DNA from: Aquanectria penicillioides | Lineage: Eukaryota; Ascomycota; Sordariomycetes; Hypocreales; Nectriaceae | Direction of reading: 5' to 3' | Length of the DNA stretch: 64,000 nt | Assembly: GCA_003415625.1 (NCBI GenBank) | Contig: PYIU01000006.1 | Location: forward strand, 3,596,001 to 3,660,000 | Part shown: positions 55,286 to 64,000 of the stretch, piece after piece | How positions within the stretch are numbered: position 1 is the first letter of the stretch | Layout: every line of letters starts with the position of its first letter | Position numbers and translations under genes: made by a program | The notes under the pieces: model-generated | Databases searched by the model: none | What the model was told of the DNA's origin: nothing | The model's input: only the letters and a program-made list of their open reading frames with translations

Positions 55286-57808
55286 ATACACTTCTGAGGG
55301 TGGTGTTTGGTTACGTACATGATATTCCGGGGTTGGTGATTTAATTGATAAGATACCTGTACAAAGATACCTGTACAAAATAATACACATAGCATAACAG
55401 TTAGCGGTTGAACTCGATGCGAGCTTCGCATATAGCTTGCGTTATCAATTAGTTAAAAGTCGGCTTCTTAGCCAAAGGAATACGAGAATCTTTCCATATC
55501 ATTTCTGTACTGCTTTTGTGACTGATCAACTTCAACGCCTGGTCCCCGGAATTCTTCTACCAACGCCAACCAGCATCTCGGTATCAACGGATCCGCTGGC
55601 TCGCAGGGCGTTTGACAGAGTCTTTAGCAGGACCCCTGTTCATGCTAGTTTACGCGGATGCGTATTCCGAACTTTCAACTACTGCACCCCCCAAGCCATT
55701 ATCGAACTCCCTATTCTCTTCTACCCTTCCTGCTCGACGGGATTGGTGGACCTGCACCAGACCAGTGACCAGTCTCTGGAACGCAGTGGGTTAGCCCCAA
55801 ACAAAAGATCAGGCCATAGCTGTCGTGCCAAACATGGCATTCAAAAGCCCCTTAGAAAATCTATACCAGTCTTTTCTGGGCTTGGTGTGCGGCTAACATT
55901 TTTTCAAAGTGCTAGTCCGCGCCTTCGCTTACTTGGCGAAGGGGCGGGATGTGATGTGGACACCACGCTGTGGGGACAGATCCGAAAGCGAGAAAAAGTA
56001 AAATCTCTAGGGTAGGCTGCGACTTGGCCGAGACATTTTCCAGCCGGCAAATCAAATTCTGACATGCCAGACCATAGGAAGAGCTAGAGAATACCTAGAC
56101 GATCGAGAGAATGTCTCATCGAGGTCCCAAAGGCAGACGACGGGAGGGAGAGTATCTGGGTTACGTAGGAAGATGTTTTGCAGGTGTCTTAGCCACGGCT
56201 CTCCCGAATCAACTACGATCGCCCAATGTGTCGACGCGCCAAATGCCAGCAAGCGTATGCTTCTTTACGCCCCAACGTTGTCTTCTACATTGGGTATGCT
56301 GGTCGGCAGATTCCATGTCTACCCGTGGACTAAGAGCGAGGATAACTTTACTGATTAACCTTCCCAGATGCCGATAAAGAAATTTCAAAGGGAAAAACTT
56401 TAAAATCTGCTTGTCTGCAAGGGTGCACTAATTCCTGAGCTCCATTAATAATTCACGGCGTGAACGGGGTCTTGTGGTGTCCCGATGTCACAACCCCAGT
56501 CGTCGGAGACTCGACGGATGGGGCAAGACTCTGGAAACCGCGACGCGTGGCCGGGAGCAAGACAAGCAGCCTAGCGGCGCAGGAGGGCAACTGGGCGAGC
56601 TAGGAGAGCCTATCGCAGACTGAAACTGAGGAGGAAACGGCATGAAATTGTGACGAGAACGGAAGTGCAGCACGAACACGACGGCATAAGCAAAACACTG
56701 GGGGCCGCTGACAAACTGCAGAGCGAGATCGACAGCACGTACAGAGATGATCCATGTGAAGTGTGAACAACTCAGATCTGCGGGGTGCATCCTCATTGCA
56801 GTTGCAGGTCGACATCAAGCACACGCAAGATAGACGTTTGAGATTGAATGTGGTGGAGCCGCGGCCCGCTCCACGAGGCGGGAGTGCCGTGTTACCGGCC
56901 GGATCGCTTCCGATTTCGGCGAAAGCCAGAACCGATGCATCTTAGTCAACAGCGCAGTACGAATTCATCAACCAAGGAAGTTTTCTCAATTCTTGATACT
57001 TTTCATATGAATTCAAGGCCACTTTGATGACTTCTAGATAGCTTCTTGTCCTTCTTGTTGTTTCTGGGGTACTCCTCCTGTGCCAGCGCGTCGTGTCTCC
57101 ACCAGGAGCGGGGGATCGTACGAGCGCTCAATGTCTGTGTGTTAATAATACTAGCAAAAGTGGAACGTTCCAACAGTGCAGAGCAATTGACGCATTATGC
57201 CATTTCAGCACTGTGTCATATTAACTCGTACAATATCCGTACAATCCCTGCATTCTTGTGCTAGCGCTGCCTCACGATTTGGGACCCCACTCAAGTTCAA
57301 GTGACCACAACAATACCAAAAGAACACCTACAAAAAAGATAAAAAAAGGGACTCAAAGGGAAAACCTACATTATTATACTAACATAGATACATTTATGAA
57401 TCTATTTCGATGTGAATATTGAGAGCTGATGGTACTTTACAGGGGTCCCCCGCAAGCAGGTAGTGCTTGCACAATAATTTAGGGAATGTATTGTAACTTA
57501 GAGCCTACATACCAATTGAACGATATAGCGGAGAAAGACCTAGTGGAGATGTTTGGACATGACAAAAGATGGTTATAAAAAGAGGCTGGGGCAAGGCATA
57601 GGATTCCACATAGCTGAGGCGGTAATGTCATTGGTTGATGGTTTCTATGTAGTAGGTTGTAATCTATGCACGACTCTAGGGTAGGCTGTATCTACGTCAG
57701 CAACCCACTTTCACTTTGCATAGTGCCACGCTTTGAAAAGGTTGATGTTTTGAATTGTACAAGAAATCATTCTATGGCTATTATTTTATATCCAATACAT
57801 CTTCTACT
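55286..57808. other. Gene-poor spacer of 2.5 kb
   Basis: Between the convergent permease and aminotransferase genes. It includes a 192-codon plus frame (55437-56015) with no domain. Base composition varies from GC-rich (56480-56940) to AT-rich (57300-57500). No repeat or transposon end is convincing. Confidence 0.45.
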
Positions 57809-59360
57809 TTAAATATCGGCCGGGTGGGTGGAGCCGGGAATGCCAGCATAGGACTGGACCTCGTCCAGAGCCTCCTTCAGGACAGCCATGCCCTTGTCGA
57901 ACTCCTCGTCGGTAATGGTAAGGGCAACACCAAGACGGACGCGGTCGTTTTGGGAGTACATCAGGGCACCCTTCTGGTAGGCAAGTCGGGCGACGCGGCG
58001 ACCAGTGACGCCCTTGAAGCTCTGGTCGAGGACAATGTTCATGTCTCCTCCGCGCGAGGTGATGTACTTGATAAAGGGGTGCTTCCAGGTGGAAGTGGTC
58101 TCTTTCCACTTGGACTGGATGTGAAGGGCGCGCTCAACGAGGTTCTCCTCGTCGTAGGCCTTGAGGGTAGCGAGGACGGCGGCGTTGGCCTGGGGAGCCA
58201 TGGCAAAGGTGGAGGCGGACTGGTAGGGCTTGACGAGGGTCATGATCTCGTTGCTGCCGAGGACGAATGATGCAGGGTAGGCTCCTCCGCTGATGGACTT
58301 GCCCATGGTGACAATGTCGGGCTTGTTCTCGGCGCCCATCCACTCCCAGCTAAGGAATTTGCCAGTCTTGCCGGCACCCTGTCGGACCTCGTCGGAGATG
58401 AAGAGGACGTTGTACTTCTTGCAGAGCTTGCGAACACCGGTGGCAAACTCGAGTTCCTCCTCGAAGGTACTAGGGGTTGTTAGTGAGGTTTGAGATAAGT
58501 TATAGGGTAAGTGATGAAAGACGTACGGGGCCATGCCGTGGAAGAGCTCCATAATCACAGCGGCGACGCGGCCGTGGTGCTCGGCCAGGACCGCCTCAAA
58601 GTCCTCAACGTGGAGGTATCGAAGGACCTTGCCGGTGCTGGGGTTAACGTTGGTAACGTTTTTGCTGAAGACACCATACTCTGCTGGTAGTCAGCGCTGC
58701 ATCTGAGGTAAACCGATACGCCAAGACTTACCATGCTGATCGAGAGGCTCCATAATTGGCCAGACACCGGCAGTCAGACCGTGGTAGTTCTCAGAGGTTC
58801 CGAGAACGAGGACATCCTCAGGGTTGATGCCCTTGTGGGTGATGCCCCATTTGCGGGCGATCTTGCAAGCAGTGTCGGCAGCCTCGGCACCGGTGCACAT
58901 GCCGGTGACCTTGTCGAATCCCAGGCGGGTGCAGAGCTCCTTGGCGACCAGGGGCCACTGGACGGAATGAGTAGACATGTTGGCGAGTGTGACTATGAGT
59001 ATATGATTAGATAGGCTGTTGATAAGCTGAAGAGTGGCGCAACTAACTGGATTGTACTGATTCGGTGACGGCCTTGACGAGAGTAGGGTGGCAGTGGCCC
59101 AGGTTGGTGGCGCTGAACATGCAGATCATGTCAATAAGCTCCTTTCCGTCGACATCCTACATTTCGTAACGCATTGATTAGTATGCAACAGTGTTGCAGT
59201 TGTTAGCCAACTGGATTGCATCACTCACAACAAGGGTCGAGCCCTTTCCGGAAACCATGAAGCCGGGGAGAGAGCCAAAGGCGCCGACGGCGTAGTCCTC
59301 CTCCATCTTCAGGAGCTCGAGGGTCTTCTCGGACAGTGGTTCTCCAACTTTGGCGGCCAT
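57809..59360 (-). CDS. Class III PLP aminotransferase, ornithine-aminotransferase-like
   Basis: Five exons: 59229-59360, 59048-59156, 58732-58992, 58527-58680 and 57809-58469, giving 438 aa. Fold-type I class III marks are TGAEAADTACKIARKWG (cofactor phosphate site), YHGLTAGVW, ISDEVRQGAGKTGKF with the pyridine-binding Asp245, and VTMGKSISGGAYPASFVLGS with the Schiff-base Lys276. The family moves an omega-amino group (for ornithine, the delta-amino group to 2-oxoglutarate). DEVRQGAGKTG replaces the DEVQ[TC]GxGRTG of housekeeping enzymes, so this may be a paralogue with another substrate. No mitochondrial leader is evident. It is divergent from the Zn2Cys6 gene at 59938 (577 bp). Confidence 0.92.
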
Positions 59361-59937
59361 TTTCGCGGTTGTTGCGATGTGATGATGCTTTGAGGTACTG
59401 GTGTCGAGATATTGTTGATAGAGGGTTCGGCGGAAAGCTGGAGGCGGGAAGAAGCCCTTGAGTAGGAATCTGTGTGCAGGTTACTCGGATTGATGCTGAT
59501 GAGGAGAAGGCATCTCGATGCTGAACGAGCCACGTCTTTTATATCCGCATCTACACAATGGCATCCGGAACCATGGACAAGTCGTTCCTCATTCCGAACA
59601 TGGCCAAGCAGGGGTCCAACGTGCTCGTGTGGATCCCCGTGCAATCATGGCGTGGACTCGAGCGTCATGAATGGCCAGATGCTCCACCTCCAGGTTTTGA
59701 TGCTCCCACAAAGGCATAGTGTTCCCGCGGTTATCTGCCAACCCCTGGCTTCTAGCGCTGTCGCGTTTATCTTATCGGCATCAGGCCATGTTCCCAGCTC
59801 ACCGTTAATCATCGCCATTGCCTCTCAGCTTGGCTGCCCCTGTTGCCGCCGCCGCCGCCGCTGCTGCTGCTGCTTGCTGATCTGCTCCGTGACGGGACGC
59901 CCAACTTCCGAGCGTCCTTTGCCCTTCGTCCACAGCC
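59361..59937. other. Bidirectional promoter region, aminotransferase / regulator
   Basis: 577 bp between start codons. A CCGCCG/CTGCTG tract at 59846-59876 lies 60 bp before the regulator ATG. No clean paired CGG site is seen. Confidence 0.5.
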
Positions 59938-61464
59938 ATGGCGCCGCCGAGGAGCAGCCAAACGGCGGGGTCTCTGGCCCCCCGGTCCAAGACGGGCTGC
60001 TTTACGTGCCGTCGTCGGCACAAGAAGTGCGATGAAGTGCGCCCGGTATGCGCCGGCTGCGTTCGGAACCATCTCCTGTGCCACTGGCCGCCGTCTGCTT
60101 CTCAGGACAAACCGTCTGCGCCGTCGGAGGCTCGAGATGTCGATCCGGAAGAGTCGTCGTCGTCGTCGAGTTCAGATTCGGACCAGGACATGGCGCTGGT
60201 CCCCGTCGTGATCCGGCCGCCGTCCGTCCTGCCCCCGCTGTTCCGGAACGAGCAGAATGGCCTCTTGTTCCAGCATTTCGCAAACGTCACCTCGCTGCAG
60301 CTCGCGAGCCGCGTCTACCCCGAGAATGCCTACCTCACGTATAACCTCCGTATGGCCAATGGCTGCGATGGCCTGCAGCATGCCATGCTCGCAATAAGCT
60401 CCTGCCACCTCTCCTACATGTACTCGTCGCCCATCGACTCCTCGCTGGACCATTACGTAGTATCCTTGCGCGGGCTGACCCACGCCATCACCAGATGGAA
60501 GTCTTGCTCGGCGACGGATCGCATCCTCATGGCGGCAACGTCGCTGGCGTTGTGCCAGTACGAGGTCAGTAGACACGGGTCCGGGGACGACCAGAGCGCT
60601 GGTCTTTGATTCACTAACAATCTGTAGGTGCTGACCGCCAATACCCAAGGATCCCTGTATCACCACTTGCGTGCCATCAAGTGGATGATATCGGAGATGC
60701 AAAAGAACAAGAGAGTGTATGACCAAGACATTCTTGGCTTTTTTATTGAACAGTACCAGTACCTAGCCATCGTGTCACACCTCGGGTTCGGCTTCGGAGT
60801 GAAGCCCACGGATAGGAATTTCGACGATGACACGGCACCTCAGTCGCTAACCATGCTCAACCGAGGGAGTCCGATATACGGCTTCATGTTTGGCCGTGCA
60901 CACCAGCTCTTTGCTTTAATACCCCGCATCCATAAACTAGCACAGCAGCGTTTTAATCTAGACCAACACTTTTACGACTCTGCAGTTGAACTGGAGGACA
61001 CCTACACGTCCCTTCTGTTGGAAATCTCGACTTGGGAAGTCTTGGAGGACGAATATGACCTCGGTTATCAGTTCTCTGGACGAGTCTATCAGTAGTCCCT
61101 CTTAATCTATCTCCATCTGGCATATCACGGCCCCAGTCCGCCCACCACCGGCCTCATCGCCAAAGTGGAGCCGTGCGTTGAGCTATGTCTGCAGTACATT
61201 GAAAGCCTCCCTCCCGAGGCCCATACCTGGACAACGTCCATGTGGCCGTCCCTCGTGTGCGGGTCTTGCATGTTCTTAGAGTCTCAGCGGAATCGCCTCG
61301 CAAGGATTTTAACCGACTCGTTGATCAAGTTTCCCACGCTCCAGGGAATTCTTAATGCACTGCTGCTGTTTTGGAAGGAGTTGGATGAAAATCCAAATTC
61401 CTACGGACCGAATGGGTTTGAAATGACTATGAAGCGTCATGATATTATTCTCTGCGTCGGGTAA
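59938..61464 (+). CDS. Zn2Cys6 transcription factor interrupted by one in-frame TAG
   Basis: Two exons, 59938-60564 and 60628-61464. The zinc cluster C-x2-C-x6-C-x6-C-x2-C-x6-C uses Cys21, 24, 31, 38, 41 and 48. An acidic serine run follows. The fungal-specific DUF3468-type body goes on with LQHAMLAISSCHLSYMY and ILMAATSLALCQYE. At 61093-61095 a TAG stands between VYQ and SLLIYLHLAYHG. Both sides match the family and are in the same frame, and the protein runs on to FEMTMKRHDIILCVG at the true end. With the stop the product is 364 aa; without it, 487 positions. No GT-AG pair removes the TAG in frame. A CAG-to-TAG change or sequence error is likely. It may control the divergent aminotransferase. 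Confidence 0.85.
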
Positions 61465-62122
61465 TGGCTTGGGAATCGGCGATTCGGAAGATTGATCTCA
61501 TGTGGAATGAGTTGATGTGCTCACACGAGCGTCACACCAACAGTGTGTATCCTATTGGTGTCTTTCCTACATTTCCTTGGAAGTTGTGCACAGTACCTAT
61601 GAAATATTGGGTAGATGATTGTTGCTATTGGCGAAGATACCCACGAGTCTGGGCTTGGAAGGAAACTAATAAGTCCTCTGAATCTATTCTATTCCATCAC
61701 ACCACATTCACACCCCCCACTTACACCCGAGTGACCAGATTGCTTGCCCTAATAAAGCAAGGCGATATCCACACCTTGGCAAGCTGCAGAATCAAATAAA
61801 CGAACTTACCTAGCTAGATAGAGCTTGAACGAGGAATGCGGGGAATGCGGGGAACGCCATCCGTCGCAATGGTTAGAACGAAAACAGCAGTCGGAACAAT
61901 GTGTGCCGAATGATCCACCGCACTCGGCGTAGAATGATACGAACTGGCGGTTTTAGGTGCAGACAGACAGATCACCCAATAAAACAACCTCGGACTACTA
62001 ACCGACGGCCAAGGGCGTCCATGTTGACGTTGAACCCAGTCTGCTGGCACACAGTTCAAACACCACACCAACTTTTTGTAATCAGTCTAACCTACCTTTT
62101 ATATCTTCACTTGTTGATCGAA
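61465..62122. other. Spacer before the FMN-dependent dehydrogenase
   Basis: 658 bp. The small plus frame 61464-61799 overlaps the regulator stop by one base and has no motif. The rest is the dehydrogenase promoter, with a C-rich, T-rich leader just before 62123. Confidence 0.5.
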
Positions 62123-63674
62123 ATGGCGTCGCTGGATATCCAGTGCATTGCTGACCTTAAGAATGCCGCCTCTGTCAAGATGTCCAAGATGGCCCGGGGT
62201 ACGCGCCGTAAACCCCGCAGCGATGCTTGATGCTGATATTACCATCCCTGCAGAATTCCTCAACGAAGGGGCCGACGATTGCCAGACGGTCAAAGAAAAC
62301 GAAGAGGCCTGGACCCGGTACCGCATCAGGCCGCGGGTGATGCGGAACGTTGACAGCATTGACACCTCTACGGAGCTACTCGGGTCTTCGGTATGGACGC
62401 CGCTCTAGCAATATTTCACATTGCAGATTAAACTTGCACTCAACTAATCCTCTTCAGGTGCCGTATCCGTTTGCTATTGGGCCGGCGTCGATGCAGAAGC
62501 TGTGCCATCGCCAAGGCGAGATTGCCACTTCCCGGGCTGCAGCAAACCTGAGAATCCCAATGGGCGTGTCGACCTTTGCAACTGCATCCCTGGAGGACAT
62601 TATTGCTCCACGGCCCTCTAACATCCCCTACATCATGCAGCTCTACGTCTTCAGGGATAATAAGATTACGGAGCAACTCGTGCGGAGGGCAGAGCAGGCC
62701 GGCTTCAGTGCCCTGGCCGTCACCGTCGACGCCCCCGTCCACGGCAAGCGCAGAAACGAGGTCCGCAACAAGTTCCGCATCCCGGACGACGTGTGGTTTG
62801 AGAACTTTGACCGCGACGGCTTCGTGCTGCCCATGGACGTGGAGAACGAAAAGGCCGCCAACAGCGGCGAGGCGACCAAGTCCCGGACGTACGGCCAGAA
62901 GAGCGGGTTCCTCAACGGTCAGCCTTGCCAACCCCAAGCCCCTTAACTCCCGTCCGCGAACCTCTCCCTAATCTCCAGCTGACTAGATTCGCGCCTGGAA
63001 TGGGGCACACACATCGATTGGCTCCGGTCCATCACGAAGCTCAAGATCTTTGTCAAAGGGGGTGCGTCGCAGCCACGGGCTTTGCCCCTGCATGAAGGAG
63101 CAGCACGGCTTGGCTAGTTACATTTGCTAATCAACGGGGTGCATTTCTAGTTCTGACTGCCGAGGACACCCTCCTGGCCGTCGAGCATGGTGTTGACGGC
63201 ATCATTGTGTCGAACCACGGCGGGCGACAGCTCGACGGCGTCGTCACTACGGCTGAGGTGCTTCCCGAGATTGTGGCAGCGGCCAAGGGTCGAGTTGCTA
63301 TCCACGTCGATGGAGGAATCCGCAAAGGAACCGATATTTTCAAGGTAAGGGTGGTGAATGCGAGATGAAGGCTGAGAGCTGACAGATGTGACTGACCTAT
63401 CGTGACAGGCCCTTGCTTTGGGTGCCGACTTTGTCTGGGTTTCACGGCCACCGCTCTGGGGACTTGCGGTAAGAATAAGGTGGCGCAGTGATCATGTCTT
63501 CTTAGCTAATATCGTTTTCAGTACAACGGTCAAGAAGGAGTTGAGCTGTCCATGAAGATTTTGATGGAAGAGTTTCAGCGCACCATGGCACTCGCAGGCT
63601 GCGTCAAGGTTTCTGACATAACATCCCACTTTATCAAAGACGACAACAAACGTCTAGAATTGTCCAAGCTATGA
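62123..63674 (+). CDS. FMN-dependent 2-hydroxyacid dehydrogenase/oxidase
   Basis: Seven exons: 62123-62198, 62254-62390, 62458-62917, 62987-63061, 63151-63344, 63409-63468 and 63522-63674, all GT-AG and in phase, giving 384 aa. The enzyme oxidises L-2-hydroxy acids (lactate, glycolate or longer) to 2-oxo acids with FMN. The start IADLKNAASVKMSKMAREF and PFAIGPASMQKLCHRQGE are family marks. The active-site base is His272 in SNHGGRQLDGV. VDGGIRKGTDIFKALALGA binds FMN. The FMN phosphate loop reads VSRPPLWG where the family normally has (I/V)GRPxLWG, so a Gly is replaced by Ser. No haem domain or mitochondrial leader is present, so it is the simple glycolate-oxidase/lactate-oxidase layout, perhaps cytosolic or peroxisomal (C-terminus LSKL). 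Confidence 0.92.
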
Positions 63675-64000
63675 TAAGGAACATTAGAGAAGTAGATTGG
63701 ATTTGGGATGCATTTTGTGATATAGGGTAGCTACACATTCTGGGACACTGGAACAAGGACGACCACTTGGTGGGACATTTCAACCTTGTTCACGATGATC
63801 TGAGGGAAAGAATAGACTAGAGTCACATCCTAGATTGAAGCTGCAAACAAACTTCAGCCTCATGGTCCTTTCGTTCAGTCCCCGAAAGCCACAGGAGGCA
63901 TTCCGCGAGCCAAGATGAGCACCTGCAATCTCCGGGAATAAATCTGACGTGCGGCCAAGCGATGCTAGTTCATGACGCATAGGGGAAGATGATATTGCAG
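63675..64000. other. Downstream flank of the dehydrogenase to the window edge
   Basis: 326 bp with the 3' end of the dehydrogenase gene. A 66-codon minus frame (63780-63980) has no motif. Nothing else is seen. Confidence 0.5.

Noticed and set aside
55437..56015. 192-codon plus frame after the permease
   Set aside because: No recognisable domain and no signal peptide; no partner exon.
1..64000. CRISPR arrays, rRNA, tRNA, intact transposons
   Set aside because: No spaced repeats, no cloverleaf with a convincing T-loop, and no transposase or long terminal repeats were seen on reading both strands.

Overview
This is a stretch of nuclear chromosome from a filamentous ascomycete (Pezizomycotina). 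The genes carry many short (about 45-100 bp) GT-AG introns, and the families are typical of these fungi: Zn2Cys6 regulators, a HET-domain protein, a fungal rhodopsin-like membrane protein, large MFS sugar and anion permeases, a pectin methylesterase and GH35/GH3 glycosidases. The set looks most like a Sordariomycete, perhaps a Fusarium relative; that placement is an impression from gene content, not a measurement. I see no rRNA, tRNA, CRISPR or intact transposon.

Left part (1-23 kb), gene-poor: a pectin methylesterase running off the left edge (minus), a small secreted cysteine-rich protein (5184-5558, plus), a tiny 59-aa protein with a cysteine-rich C-terminus (6785-7047, minus), an ACS-family permease (7972-9653, minus), a decayed ABCC transporter (11.2-12.0 kb), a large secreted beta-galactosidase (13475-16842, plus), a membrane-anchored HET protein (17330-19982, plus) and a decayed acyltransferase (20.2-21.8 kb).

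Middle (23.6-40.6 kb), a compact sugar-catabolism block: intracellular GH35 (minus), Zn2Cys6 regulator (minus), divergent Lac12-like sugar permease (plus), DapA-family aldolase (minus), second Zn2Cys6 regulator with an apparent frameshift (minus), alpha-glucoside-type sugar permease (minus) and, divergent from it, an intracellular PA14-containing GH3 beta-glucosidase (plus). Inference: oligosaccharides or glycosides are imported and cut inside the cell, and one product may be a 2-keto-3-deoxy sugar acid split by the aldolase.

40.6-47.5 kb is gene-poor. It holds a C2H2 zinc-finger gene and a truncated, frame-disrupted paralogue of it, separated by a spacer with six copies of a CTGGCCCCA motif.

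Right part (47.5-64 kb): MATE exporter, rhodopsin-like 7-TM protein, APC amino-acid/choline-type permease, ornithine-aminotransferase-like enzyme, a Zn2Cys6 regulator with an in-frame stop, and an FMN-dependent 2-hydroxyacid dehydrogenase. The last four could form an amine or amino-acid uptake and catabolism unit. Exon coordinates were worked out by hand from splice consensus and frame continuity; each intron phase was checked so the frames close, but none is confirmed by RNA.
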